Shown one piece after another: positions 50,677 through 61,110 of a DNA stretch of 64,000 nt. Numbering within the stretch: the first letter of the stretch is position 1; every line of letters begins with the position of its first letter. The position numbers were made by a program, and so were the translations under genes. The notes beneath the pieces were generated by a model. The model was given only the letters and a program-made list of their open reading frames with translations. It was not told where the DNA came from and searched no databases. The stretch comes from Caloramator sp. mosi_1 (GTDB lineage Bacteria > Bacillota > Clostridia > Clostridiales > Caloramatoraceae), in assembly GCF_028622835.1 (NCBI RefSeq), contig NZ_CP117677.1, positions 1,722,820 to 1,786,819 of the forward strand, read 5' to 3'.

Positions 50677-53326
50677 ATGGAGGAAAATAAAAATATAGCC
50701 AAAAATTATGATCCTAAAGAGTTTGAAGAAAGACTTTATAATGAATGGTTAGAAAAGGGATATTTTACACCAAAGGTAGATAGAGAGAAAAAGCCTTTTA
50801 CAATAGTAATGCCACCTCCAAATATAACAGGACAGCTTCATATGGGACACGCACTTGATAATACACTTCAGGATGCATTAATAAGATGGAAAAGGATGCA
50901 GGGGTATGAAACATTATGGCTTCCAGGCGAAGACCACGCAAGTATTGCTACAGAGGTTAAAGTAGAGACTGAACTTGCGAAAAAAGGAATTAACAAAAAG
51001 GAGATAGGTAGAGAAGAATTCTTAAATCACGTATGGGATTGGACTCATACCTACAGAGAAAGAATTAAAAACAATTACAAAAGATGGGTGCATCCTGTGA
51101 TTGGACTCGTGAAAGATTTACGATGGATGAAGGTTTAAACAAGGCTGTTAGAGAGGTATTTGTTAGATTATATAATAAAGGGCTTATTTATAGAGGAAAT
51201 AGAATAATAAACTGGTGTCCAAGATGTATGACAGCTCTTTCAGATGCAGAAATTGAGTATCAAGAAAAGCAAGGAAATCTATGGCATATTAAATATCCGG
51301 TAAAAGATAGTGAGGAATATATTGTTATAGCAACAACAAGACCAGAAACAATGCTGGGAGATGTTGCTGTTGCTGTAAATCCAAATGATGAAAGGTATAA
51401 ACACTTAATTGGAAAAACATTAGTTCTTCCACTTGTTAATAGAGAAATACCTGTAATTGCTGATGAATATGTTGAAATGGAATTTGGAACTGGAGCAGTA
51501 AAGATTACTCCAGCTCACGATCCAAATGACTTTGAAGTAGGTCAAAGACACAACTTAGAACAAATAGTAGTTATGAATGATGATGGAACAATGAATGAAC
51601 TTGCAGGCAAATATGCAGGGCTTGATAGATATGACGCAAGAGTGAAAATAGTAAAAGATCTACAAGAGATAGGATTACTTGTTAAAATTGAAGAACACAA
51701 TCACAATGTTGGTGCCCACGACAGATGTGGAACAACAGTTGAACCTCTTTTATCAAAACAGTGGTTTGTAAAGATGAAGCCACTTGCAGAGCCAGCAATT
51801 GAAGCAGTTAAAAGGGAGAAGTTGAGTTTGTTCCTGAAAGATTTGCAAAAGTTTATTTTAACTGGATGGAAAACATTCAAGACTGGTGTATATCAAGACA
51901 ACTTTGGTGGGGACATAGAATTCCTGTTTGGTACTGTAATACTTGTGGAGAAGTAATTGTATCATCAGAGGATCCAGATGTTTGTCCAAAGTGTAAATCT
52001 TCTAATTTAAAGCAGGATGAAGATGTCTTAGATACTTGGTTTAGTTCTGCTCTATGGCCCTTCTCAACATTAGGATGGCCGGATAAGACTGAGGATTTAG
52101 AGTATTTCTTCCCAACAGATGTACTTGTTACTGGATACGATATTATTTTCTTCTGGGTTGCAAGAATGATATTCTCAGCTATAAATGAAATGGGAAGTGT
52201 TCCATTTAAACACGTATTGGTACACGGTATAGTTAGAGATTCACAGGGAAGAAAGATGTCTAAATCACTTGGTAATGGTATAGATCCACTTGAAATAATA
52301 GATAAATATGGTGCAGATGCATTAAGATTTACACTTGTTACAGGAAACTCACCAGGTAATGATATGAGATTCTATATGGAAAGGGTAGAGGCATCAAGAA
52401 ACTTTGCTAATAAGATTTGGAATGCCTCAAGATTTATGCTTATGAATTATGATGAGGAGCTTGTAAATAGATATAAGGATGAGGCAAATAATATAAGAAA
52501 TACTGTTGATAGATGGATATTAAGCAGAATAAACGAAGTAGCAAAGGAAGTTACTGATAATCTAAATAAATTTGAACTTGGTATTGCAGCACAAAAGATA
52601 TATGATTTTATCTGGTCAGAGCTTTGTGACTGGTACATTGAACTTGTAAAACCAAGGTTATACGGCGATGATGAAAAGTCAAAGGCAGCTGCACAAATTA
52701 CATTAATTGAAGTTTTAAAGGATAGTCTAAAGCTTCTACATCCATTTATGCCATTTATAACAGAAGAAATATATAAGCACATAACTGATGAAACACCATC
52801 AATTACAATTGCAAAATGGCCAGAATATAGAGAAGATAGAAATTATCAAGAAGATATGAAATCAATGGAATATGTAATTGATGCAATAAGAGCAGTAAGA
52901 AATATAAGAGCAGAAATGAATGTTCCAAATTCAAGAAGAGCAAAGATAATGCTAATACCTTCAAATGAATCAGCAAAGAAGGCCTTTGAAGATGGTGCAG
53001 TTTATTTTGAAAAGTTAGCCTTTGCCTCAGAGGTTGCATTTATAGAAGAAATTGAAATTCCAAAGGATGCTGTATCTCAAGTTACTGAAGGAGCACAAAT
53101 ATACTTACCTTTAGAGGATTTAATAGATAAGCAAAAGGAAGTAGAAAGACTAACTAAAGAAAAAGAAAAGCTTGAGAAGGAAGTAGAAAGAGCAGAGGGT
53201 AAGTTAAATAATCCAAATTTCGTAGCAAAGGCACCCCAAAAGCTTGTTGATGAAGAGAAGGAGAAGCTTGCAAAGTATAAAGAAATGCTTGACAAGGTTA
53301 TAGAGAGACTTAATGCACTTAAATAG
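50677..53326 (+). CDS. valS: Valine-tRNA ligase
   Basis: The class I signature is LHMGHAL (HIGH) and KMSKSLGNG (KMSKS). The editing (CP1) domain contains [17 protein letters not shown] and [19 protein letters not shown] in pieces. [13 protein letters not shown] and [20 protein letters not shown] flank the catalytic core. The C-terminal coiled coil ([23 protein letters not shown] in pieces) is typical of ValRS. Frameshifts near 51083 and 51822 each split it. AAAGGAGG precedes the ATG. About 880 residues. Regulated by the T-box. Confidence 0.97.
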
Positions 53327-53328
53327 TT

Positions 53329-53368
53329 TAAATAGGTGGTATAGACAAATCTATACCACCTATTTTTA
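53329..53368 (+). terminator. Intrinsic terminator after valS
   Basis: AATAGGTGGTATAG pairs with CTATACCACCTATT around ACAAAT and is followed by TTTT. Confidence 0.92.
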
Positions 53369-53443
53369 AACAAAAACAAAATTAAGTCATTAATAGATGT
53401 TATTCATATAATAGTACTATAAGTAATCTATGGAATGGTTATT

Positions 53444-54355
53444 ATGTATATTGATGCAGTATTTGAGGGTGGAGGAGTAAAGGGAATTGCATTTTTAGGA
53501 GCTATTAAATGCTTAGAGGAAAGAGGATATAAATTTAATAAAGTTGCAGGTACATCAGCAGGTGCAATTATATCTTCTTTGATTGCCGCAGGCTATAGTG
53601 CTGATGAGTTAAAACAGATACTTTTTAATTTTGATTTTATTAATTTTCAAGATAAGGATGCAGTTCAATCTTTACCGTTTATAGGTAGTATACTTGGACT
53701 TGTTGTAAGTAAGGCTATTTTTTCAGGAGATGCCTTTGAAAATTGGTTAAAGGAACTTTTAGTGAAAAAGGGTAAGGTTAAATTTAAAAATTTTATAAAT
53801 AATAATGAATTTGCACTTAAAATAATTGCCTCAGATATAACTAAAAAGGACATACTTATACTTCCAGATGATTTAAAAGAATACGGTATAGACCCATTAG
53901 AGTTTGAAGTTGCAAAGGCTGTTCGTATGAGTATGAGCATACCACTTTATTTTAAACCTGTTAAACTTAAAGTTAACGATGAAATACATTATATTGTTGA
54001 TGGAGGTATTTTAAGCAATTTTCCAGTTTGGATATTCGATGTTGAAGGCATACCACGCTGGCCAACCTTTGGATTCAAATTACAGGAGCCAGCACCAAAA
54101 CCAAGAAATGAATATATATCCTTAAAGGATTATTTGATGGACATTGTAAATACAATGATTGAAGAGAATGAATTAAGGTATATAAAAAATAAAGATTTTG
54201 TTAGGACTATTTTGATACCAACTCTTGGAGTAAATACAACTGATTTTTCTATATCTAATTCAATGAAACAAAAACTATATATTTCAGGATATAATTCAGC
54301 AAAGACTTTCCTTGAAACGTGGAATTTTGATGACTATGTAAAAGATATAGGATGA
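53444..54355 (+). CDS. Patatin-like phospholipase
   Basis: This intact lipid acyl hydrolase of about 303 residues has the oxyanion motif GGGVKG, the nucleophile motif GTSAG and the Asp motif DGGILSNFP, which together form the Ser-Asp dyad. ATG at 53444 is preferred; an in-frame ATG at 53435 is possible. No signal peptide is visible, so it is cytosolic. It has its own promoter after the valS terminator; the repeat element begins directly after its stop codon. Confidence 0.92.
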   Translation: MYIDAVFEGGGVKGIAFLGAIKCLEERGYKFNKVAGTSAGAIISSLIAAGYSADELKQILFNFDFINFQDKDAVQSLPFIGSILGLVVSKAIFSGDAFENWLKELLVKKGKVKFKNFINNNEFALKIIASDITKKDILILPDDLKEYGIDPLEFEVAKAVRMSMSIPLYFKPVKLKVNDEIHYIVDGGILSNFPVWIFDVEGIPRWPTFGFKLQEPAPKPRNEYISLKDYLMDIVNTMIEENELRYIKNKDFVRTILIPTLGVNTTDFSISNSMKQKLYISGYNSAKTFLETWNFDDYVKDIG

Positions 54356-54356
54356 A

Positions 54357-54553
54357 AGGGTGTTGAAAAAGCCCTACCCTCGTGATGCCCTCATCCTTGA
54401 GGGCCGCTCAGCTCGATACATCGTGTGCCGAATTACGGACTTTTTTCAAAGTCTAAATATGCACTTGCTAAAGCTTATGGAATATGCCAATTTGAAATCC
54501 TTTCAAGGGGCAATTTCATAATCAATGCATCTTTTATGTTTGTTAACAACCTG
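54357..54553 (-). repeat. Palindromic repeat element, copy B (197 bp, internally deleted)
   Basis: This is the reverse complement of copies A and C. It keeps the end TGTTGAAAAAG, the GC-rich centre (GCCCTCA / TGAGGGC hairpin), the GGACTTTTTTCAAAG segment and the other end (TTTGTTAACAAC), but lacks about 80 bases of one arm between the left end and the centre. It starts 1 base after the patatin stop and is followed by a terminator. No flanking hairpin is seen on its left. Confidence 0.82.
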
Positions 54554-54580
54554 AAGGCTATTTTAAACAGCCTTTTTTTA
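54554..54580 (+). terminator. Intrinsic terminator after repeat copy B
   Basis: AAGGCT and AGCCTT pair around a short A/T loop (AAGGCTATTTTAAACAGCCTT) and are followed by a run of T. It would serve the patatin gene if the repeat were absent. Confidence 0.8.
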
Positions 54581-54618
54581 TGGTATAATTTATCTAATAA
54601 ATACATAGAGGTGATAAA

Positions 54619-55918
54619 ATGGATTATAAAGAAGCCTTGACATATATTGAGGGTGTTGGTAAATTTGGTATGAATTTAGGTTTAAATAGAATTGAAAGAA
54701 TGTGTGAACTATTAGGGAATCCACAGGACAGCTTAAAGGTAATACACGTTGGAGGTACAAATGGTAAGGGTTCAACTGTAACTTTTATTTCAAACATATT
54801 AATTGAAGAAGGTTATAGGGTAGGGATTTATACATCACCTCATTTAGAAAGATTTACAGAAAGAATTAAAATAAACAATGAAGAAATATCTGAAAATGAT
54901 GTTGTAAGATTAATAGAAGGAATGAAGCAAGTTATTGATATTGTTGTTAAAGAGGGGTATGACCATCCAACTGAGTTTGAAATAGTTACTGCCTGTGCAT
55001 TAAAGTATTTTAGAGAAAAGCAGGTGGATTTTGTAGTCTTAGAGGTTGGACTTGGTGGAAGACTTGATGCTACAAATATTGTAGACCCGCTTGTTTCAGT
55101 TATTACTTCAATAAGTTATGACCATACCAATATTTTAGGTAATACAATAGAAGAGATTGCATTTGAAAAGGCTGGGATAATTAAAAAGATAGGCCCTTAG
55201 TTTTATATCCACAGGTTGAAGAAGCAGAAAAGGTTATTTTTAAAAGGGCAGAAGAAATGAATTCCAAAATATATTATGTAGATGAAGTAGAATATGAGAT
55301 AAATGCAGATACTCTTGAGGGTATTTCCTTTGATGTAAAAACAAAAAAGCCTATACAAGGGCTTGAAGATAAAGATGATTAATAGATACCAAGTGCTCAA
55401 TGCTATAACTGCTCTAATGACAGTAGAGGTATTAAAGGATATAGGATATAAGATTTCAGATAAATCTATATTTAATGGATTGGGAAACTCAATGTGGCCA
55501 GGTAGATTTGAGATATATAAAAAAATCCATATATAATTTTAGATGGCGGGCATAATATACAAGGCATAAGGGCACTTACATATGGTTTGAATAAATATTT
55601 TAGAAATAAAAAAATAAAAATAGTATTTGGGGTATTAAGGGATAAAGACTATATAAAAATGATTGATGAGCTTATTAAAGTTTCAGATGAATTTATAACG
55701 GTAACTCCTGAAAACTCTCGTGCACTTAAAGCAGAAGAGCTAAAGGAGATTATAGAAGAGAGGGGTAAGAGGGCAAAGGCCTTTTTAAATATTAAAGAGG
55801 CTGTGGAATATGCAATAAACAACTTAGATTATGATGTTTTAGTTTTTGTGGTTCTCTCTATATGATAGGTGATATCAGAAGAATATTAAATTTTAATTTT
55901 AGAAAAGAAAGTGAATGA
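54619..55918 (+). CDS. folC: Folylpolyglutamate synthase / dihydrofolate synthase
   Basis: The enzyme adds glutamate to folates. It begins MDYKEALTYIEGVGKFGMNLGLNRI in pieces and has HVGGTNGKGSTVTFIS (ATP loop), TSPHLERFTERI, LEVGLGGRLDATNIV and DHTNILGNTIEEIAFEKAGI. Frameshifts near 55195, 55350, 55530 and 55850 break the C-terminal half; DGGHNIQG and GSLYMIGDIR are recovered. AGAGGTG precedes the ATG. About 432 residues. The stop overlaps a small downstream gene. Confidence 0.93.
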
Positions 55919-56147
55919 ATATAATGTATTAAAGCATTTTGTTTTGGAGGAAAAATTGTCAGTTGATATTAAAGAACGAGTTAGATTGGCTTGTGAGATA
56001 TATTATTATGCAATTAAAAATGAGGATAAAATACCCAAGGAACTTATTAATATGGCGAAGATTATATGCAATGATACGATTAAAGCTGCCAAAATGATGA
56101 AGGTTGGTTTAGATAATGATGAACTGGCAGATAAGATTTTAAAATAG
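55911..56147 (+). CDS. Small hypothetical helical protein downstream of folC
   Basis: A 78-residue frame with GTG start overlaps the folC stop by 8 bases. It contains IKERVRLACEIYYYAIKNEDKIPKELINMA in pieces and ends GLDNDELADKILK, apparently two or three helices. Overlap suggests translation coupled to folC. Family not recognised. Confidence 0.5.
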   Translation: MNEYNVLKHFVLEEKLSVDIKERVRLACEIYYYAIKNEDKIPKELINMAKIICNDTIKAAKMMKVGLDNDELADKILK

Positions 56148-56165
56148 AATTGGTTAAATAAAAAT

Positions 56166-56203
56166 TAATCCCCAAGGTAACTACATCCTGGGGATTTTTA
56201 TTA
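56166..56203. terminator. Terminator downstream of folC unit
   Basis: AATCCCCAAG pairs with CCTGGGGATT with a loop of about 10 bases, followed by TTTATT. It also lies beside the convergent DUF4364 gene. Confidence 0.82.
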
Positions 56204-56208
56204 TGGGT

Positions 56209-56721
56209 TTATTTTTGATTGAGGGTGTCTGATAAATCAGCGTATATTTTTTCTCCTGAATTTCTCCAATTATTTCTTATTAATTCAATATCTTCCATTG
56301 TCTTGACTGGTAGTTTTATTTCAATAAGATTTTTACTTCCTTTTTTAAGATTAATGTTACCTCAAATCCATCTTTAGTTGGCATATATTCTGTACTTGCT
56401 TCTATTTTTGCGTATTTTCATTTTTTGATTCAAAATAATCATCTAACTTTTCAATTTTTGAATCAGGTATTCTATTGAGAAAGAAATTAAGTGTATCAGA
56501 TCCCTTACTGCTTATTACTAAGTATTGTTTTTGTTGTCAGTTATGGTATTTATAAAACCTGTATTTATAAGTTCAGATATATACTGCTGTAGAGTAAAAT
56601 AATTTATTAAATTGTTTTCTAATATAATTTGTGTTAGTTGAGAATTAGAAGTTGGTTTATTTAGTTTATTTAGTATGTATAAAATAATAAGTTTGTTTAT
56701 AGCTAAATCTGTTACATCCAT
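56209..56721 (-). CDS. DUF4364 family protein
   Basis: The N-terminal winged-helix part LAINKLIILYILNKLNKPTS then LTQIILENNLINYFTLQQYISELINTGFI in pieces is highly typical of clostridial DUF4364 proteins. Frameshifts near 56525, 56425 and 56360 divide the remainder, which ends ADLSDTLNQK. It is expected to be a PadR-like DNA-binding regulator; targets unknown. The ATG follows GAGGTGAC on the minus strand. Confidence 0.85.
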
Positions 56722-56834
56722 AAAACTTTGTCACCTCTTTATTTAATTTCAAGTTTATTATACCAACAAAGTTATCTATATTTCAACAAAATAGAACTTT
56801 TTTTATAACGTGATATAAAGAATCATAAACATAA

Positions 56835-56861
56835 AAACAAGAAGGGTTAAATCCCTTCCTG
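56835..56861 (-). terminator. Terminator after spore protein gene
   Basis: On the minus strand AGGAAGGG pairs with CCCTTCTT around ATTTAA and is followed by GTTTTTATG. Confidence 0.78.
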
Positions 56862-57104
56862 TTATAGTTTTTCAAGTTGTTTTCCGCTCATAAGTTCCTT
56901 TTCAGCAAGTGCAATCATTCTTTTAACCATTGCACCGCCAACTCTTCCACAGTCCTTAGATGATATATTTCCCCAATAGTCTTCTGAACCTTGATACACT
57001 GGAATTCCAAATTCTGATGCTATTTCATATTTTATGTTATCTAATATTTGATGAGCTTCTGGAACAAGTTGAGTTCTTCCTGAGCCATTCTGTCCTGCTG
57101 CCAT
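56862..57104 (-). CDS. Alpha/beta-type small acid-soluble spore protein
   Basis: An 80-residue protein contains NIKYEIASEFGIPVYQG with the germination-protease site (EIASE), and DYWGNISSKDCGRVGGAMVKRMIALAE in pieces, the DNA-binding family signature. AAGGAGGAGT precedes the ATG. Such proteins coat spore DNA, showing the organism forms endospores. Expression should be forespore-specific (sigma-G), but I did not find a convincing sigma-G promoter. Confidence 0.95.
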   Translation of the reverse strand: MAAGQNGSGRTQLVPEAHQILDNIKYEIASEFGIPVYQGSEDYWGNISSKDCGRVGGAMVKRMIALAEKELMSGKQLEKL

Positions 57105-57187
57105 TTTTACTCCTCCTTATGTACTTTATTATTTGTTTAGTTATAATTTGTGTAGTTTAACAAAAATTTATGTTAGGAAACTAAAGG

Positions 57188-57214
57188 AAAAGGGTTGCAA
57201 CTTGCAACCCTTTT
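57188..57214 (-). terminator. Terminator after small EFASE protein gene
   Basis: AAAAGGGTTGCA pairs with TGCAACCCTTTT around a 3-base loop; T-rich sequence follows on the minus strand. Confidence 0.85.
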
Positions 57215-57401
57215 AGGTCAACTTTTCTTTGATAGGGATTTTTCTGTCTTTTCTTGTACCATGTCTTTTCACACTTTCTAATTGAGCCTTTTGAGATTTT
57301 GCCTCTCTATGATAGTGTCTATCTTGACCTAAAAGGTTTTCAGAAGCAAATTCCTCTTGATGCCCAAATAGATTAGTAAAACGTGCTTTTCGCATGGTCA
57401 T
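57213..57401 (-). CDS. Small basic protein with spore-protease-like motif
   Basis: A 62-residue (or 60, from the second Met) basic, hydrophilic protein: MRKARFTNLFGHQEEFASEN followed by LLGQDRHYHREAKSQ. EEFASE resembles the germination-protease cleavage site of gamma-type spore proteins. AAAGGAGGG precedes the start. It lies next to, and is oriented like, the spore protein gene. I do not recognise it as a defined family. Confidence 0.6.
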   Translation of the reverse strand: MTMRKARFTNLFGHQEEFASENLLGQDRHYHREAKSQKAQLESVKRHGTRKDRKIPIKEKLT

Positions 57402-57528
57402 AAAAATCCCTCCTTTATTGACCTTATCTTTATTATTTGTATCTATTTAAAAATTTAATACAGGTGTTTTAAATTTAAATTTATTTAAATAAATATGTAT
57501 AAATAGAATCTATTGGAGGGGAATAATT

Positions 57529-58298
57529 TTGAAGGTTATAATTTTAAGTAAAGAAAAAATTAAAAACATACTGGTCGTTTTTTGATTATTTTTATTGCAC
57601 TATTATTTAAAATGTTAGGGGATATAAGTTAATAGATGTATTTTTAAATTCTAAATCTGATTTGCCCATTTATTCTGTAGAAACAAAGGAAAAAAGGTGG
57701 CATTAACCTTTGATATTGGATGGGGGATGAGTATATACCTTCTATTTTAAAAGTATTAGATGAAAATAATATAAAAGCAACATTTTTTATTATAGGGACT
57801 TGGGTAGATAAATATCCAAACAGAGTAAAAGAAATAGATATGAAGGGACACGAGATAGGAAATCATTCAAATAATCATATTTATTTTACAAGACTTACAA
57901 AATCAAAGATAAAAGAAGAAGTATTTACAGCAAGTAATAAAATTAAAAAAATAACAGGAAAGGATACTAAGTTAATGAGGGTACCTTATGGTGATTATAA
58001 CAGTGAGGTAATTAAAGCAATAGAGGAAACGGGGCATTATTGTATACAATGGGACGTTGACCCTGTCGATTGGAAAAGTATATCTTATGAACAAATTCAA
58101 CAAACAGTAATCTCAAAAACAAGAAATGGTTCAATAATTCTTTTGCATAACAGCAGTGTTGAAACAGTTAAAGCATTGGATACAATTATAAAGGAATTAA
58201 AAAATAAAGGTTATGATTTTGTTAAGGTATCAGATTTAATATATAAGGAAAACTATTATATCGACTATACAGGTAGACAAAAACCTTTAAACGAATAA
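57529..58298 (+). CDS. Polysaccharide deacetylase (PdaA/CDA-like)
   Basis: A NodB-domain hydrolase removing acetyl groups from peptidoglycan or chitin-like polymers. Motifs: TFDIGWGD (catalytic Asp), HEIGNHSNNH (metal His pair), RVPYGDYN, QWDVDPVDW and SIILLHN. A TTG start follows GGAGGGG. The N-terminal hydrophobic anchor (VFLIIFIALLFKML) is recovered after frameshifts near 57575, 57625 and 57715. With spore genes alongside, a cortex role is plausible. Confidence 0.88.
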
Positions 58299-58378
58299 AT
58301 TTCAGAATATTTAAAGGCCTCCTCCTTTGAATAAATAACAAAAAATGTACAAGATATAAAAAGAGAGGAGGCTTCTTT

Positions 58379-58971
58379 ATGATAATAATTGGTATATTTG
58401 GGAGTAGAGGAAAGTCCTTTGTTGGAGATTTTCTAATTGAGTTTTTTAAGAAACATAAAAAAATGTTTTTATAATAGGAACAAAGGACGATAGCGAGGAA
58501 TTATTTTTTAACTTATTAAGAAATAATATTGATTATATAATTATAGAAATATCAAGAGAAGATATACTTAACAATAAAGTAAATAAAATTAAATTTGATG
58601 TATTGATACATACTGCTCTTGAATATGAAAATGAAACTCTTATTAAGTCCTATCAAAATTTAATTTCAAATCTAAAGGAAAATGGATATATTATACTAAA
58701 TGCTGATTCAATTCAAAAGATAGATTATGTATGTGAAAAGGCTTATCCAATTACATATGGTTTAAATGAACGCACAACAGTCTCAGCCTCCAGCATAGAT
58801 GATATGAATCAATTATGTTTTAGTTTCTGTCTTCAAAGAAGTATAGTAACTATAAATGGTAATTTAGTTCAATCCTTTGAAAAGCCACTAAAATTTAAAG
58901 GAAAGTATCAAGATGTATATTATTATCTTGCTGCTTTAAGTACGCTTTTATGTTTAGGTTATGAATTTTAA
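58379..58971 (+). CDS. Mur ligase-like central-domain protein
   Basis: About 197 residues: MIIIGIFGSRGKSFVGDFLIEFF begins with an ATP-loop-like GSRGKS, and FDVLIHTALEYENE and GYIILNADSIQKIDY follow the order of the Mur ligase middle domain. It lacks the Mur N-terminal and C-terminal domains, so it cannot be a normal amide ligase. A frameshift near 58470 in the poly-A/T stretch splits it. AGAGAGGAGG precedes the ATG. Function unknown; stand-alone proteins of this kind occur in clostridia. Confidence 0.6.
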
Positions 58972-59051
58972 AAAAATAGGTATAAAAAATAAAAATCATA
59001 ATATTTATATTTTAGATAATAAAATCTAAAATGTACAAAGGGGATGGGATT

Positions 59052-59673
59052 ATGAACGATTATCAATTAACATCAAACAAAGTGTATATTGAAGGTAGGG
59101 TGGTTTCGGAATTATCCTACAGTCACGAGATGTTTGGAGAAGCTTTTATAACTTTACTGTTGAGGTTCCAAGATTAAGTGAAGCGGTCGACAGGCTTCCT
59201 ATTACTGTTTCAGAAAGACTACTTCCAACTGTTGATGTATCAAATGGAAAGATAGTATGCATTGAGGGGCAATTAAGGTCCTACAATAAAGTTGTAGATG
59301 GTACAAATAGATTAATATTAACAATATTTGCAAGGGATATAAAAAATATTGATACTATTAGTACAAGCCCCAATGAAATATATTTAGATGGTTATATTTG
59401 CAAGGCACCAATATATAGAACTACGCCTTTTGGAAGAGAAATAACAGACATTTTAATAGCAGTGAATAGACCATATAATAAATCCGATTACATACCTGCT
59501 ATTGCTTGGGGAAGAAATGCAAGATTTTCAAGTACGCTTGAAGTAGGTTCACATATTAAAATTTGGGGAAGAATTCAAAGTAGAGATTACGAAAGAAGCT
59601 TTCTGAGACTGAATCAGTAAAGAGAACTGCCTATGAAGTATCTATTTCAAAGATGGATAAGGTTGAAGAATAA
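59052..59673 (+). CDS. Single-stranded DNA-binding protein-like (OB fold)
   Basis: About 207 residues with two SSB-like OB repeats. The first has VYIEGRVVSELSYSHEMFGEAFYNFTVEV in pieces and GKIVCIEGQLRSYN; the second has IYLDGYICKAPIYRTTPFGREITDILIAVNRPYNKSDYIPAIAWGRNA in pieces and VGSHIKIWGRIQSR. Frameshifts near 59137 and 59603 hide it from simple frame searches. AAGGGGATGGG precedes the ATG. It lacks the acidic tail of housekeeping SSB, so it is an accessory form. Confidence 0.78.
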
Positions 59674-59678
59674 AGTAT

Positions 59679-59716
59679 AAGTTAACAAAAGGTAATACAC
59701 CTTTTGTTAACTTATT
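59679..59716. terminator. Bidirectional terminator between SSB-like gene and dapH
   Basis: AAGTTAACAAAAGG pairs with CCTTTTGTTAACTT around TAATACA, with T-rich flanks on both strands. Confidence 0.88.
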
Positions 59717-60434
59717 TTCTTAAATCTTCCAATATCTGTGTTTTACTTTTTGTTTTCTCATCAACTCTTTTTATAACCTTTGCTGGAGAACCAGCAACAA
59801 CTACATAGGGTCTCTACATTTTCAGTTACAACTGCACCTGCTGCAACTACAGAGCCTTTTCCTACCTTTACACCTTCTAATATAACGGCATTTGCACCTA
59901 TCAAAACATCATCTTCAATTACTACAGGGTCTTTACTTGGTGGTTCTAAAACTCCTGCAATAACAGCACCTGCTCCAACGTGTACATTTTTTCCTATTTT
60001 TCCGCGTGCTCCAACTACAGCATTCATATCTATCATTGCACCTTCGCCTATTTCGGCTCCAATATTTATTACAGCTCCCATCATTATAACAGCATTTTTG
60101 CCAATAGTTACGCCTTCTCTAATTATAGCACCAGGTTCAATTCTTGCTTCAATATGTCTTATGTCAAGCATAGGGATTGCAGAATTTCTTCTGTCCCATT
60201 CAATTCTATAGTTTTTAATTTTATCTTTATTTTCCTTTATAAATTCTTCAACTGCAATGTTTTCTCCAAATAATATGAAGAAGTTACCATCTCCATATAT
60301 CTCTATGTCTTTTGGTTCTATTCCTTGCAGGTTTCCGTTTATATATGCTTTAACAGGAGTAGTTTTTTTGCATCTTTAATATATCTTGCTATTTCATATG
60401 GGTTTGTTAAATCATATTCTACTTTCATATCCAT
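59712..60434 (-). CDS. dapH: Tetrahydrodipicolinate N-acetyltransferase
   Basis: A left-handed beta-helix acetyltransferase of the acetylase DAP pathway. It starts [19 protein letters not shown], and the hexapeptide repeats include [25 protein letters not shown] in pieces, [22 protein letters not shown] and [19 protein letters not shown]. The family-typical [16 protein letters not shown] is present. Frameshifts lie near 60370 and 59812; the end reads [27 protein letters not shown] precedes the ATG at 60434. It works with DapA, DapB and the aminotransferase nearby. Confidence 0.95.
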
Positions 60435-60544
60435 TTATTTCCCTCCCTATAAATTATTATCAATAAATATACAATAGTATAAATAGTTTGTCAAATATAA
60501 ATAAAAGTAGTATTCTATAGTTGAGTATATTTAGGGGTGTTAAA

Positions 60545-61075
60545 ATGTTACAAAAAGGATGCATTCAAATTTATACAGGTAATGGAAAAGGAAAAACAAC
60601 TGCTGCAGTAGGTCAAGGAGTAAGAGCAGTAGGAAGAGGGCTTAAAGTTTATATGGTGCAATTTTTAAAGGGTAATGATACAGGTGAGCTACATAGTTTA
60701 AAAAAATTAGAACCTGATTTTAGGGTTTTCAGATTTGAAAGACCAAGAGGTTTTTTGGACCTTGAGTGATGAGGAAAAAATTGAGCTTAAAAGGATATTG
60801 ATAAAGGATTTGAGTTTTGTAAGGAAGTTTTAAAGAATAAGGAATGTGATGTGCTTATTATTGATGAAATAATGGGAGTTCTTTCGAACAAGCTTCTTGA
60901 TATACAAGAAGTAGTTGAGTTTTTAAAATCAAAACCAGAGAATATTGAAATAATATTAACTGGAAGGAATGTTCCTCAAGAAATTGCAGACGTTGCAGAT
61001 TTAATAACTGAAATGAAGGATATTAAACATTATTTTAATAATGGTGTTCCTGCAAGAAAAGGAATAGAATTTTAA
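60545..61075 (+). CDS. cobO: Corrinoid adenosyltransferase (CobA/CobO type)
   Basis: The enzyme adenosylates cob(I)alamin. It begins [21 protein letters not shown] (P-loop GNGKGKTT), has [12 protein letters not shown] and [18 protein letters not shown], and ends [14 protein letters not shown], all standard for the CobA family. Frameshifts near 60760 and 60797 separate the halves. TAGGGGTG precedes the ATG. A corrinoid-using radical SAM enzyme in this window (4.6 kb) is one possible client. No cobalamin riboswitch is seen upstream. Confidence 0.93.
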
Positions 61076-61079
61076 GAGT

Positions 61080-61110
61080 CATAATTCCCACTTTTTGGGT
61101 GGGGATTATG
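61080..61110. terminator. Left hairpin beside repeat copy C (cobO side)
   Basis: CATAATTCCCAC pairs with GTGGGGATTATG (one mismatch) around a short T-rich loop. It is closely similar to the hairpin at 61386-61416 on the other side of the repeat. No T run follows it. Confidence 0.7.

Noticed and set aside
54425-54640. 71-codon plus-strand frame after patatin
   Set aside because: It is translated repeat copy B plus terminator sequence, with no ribosome binding site.
59780-60211. Plus-strand frame of 143 codons, Thr/Pro/Ala rich
   Set aside because: Antisense to the hexapeptide repeats of dapH; its periodicity is inherited from that gene.
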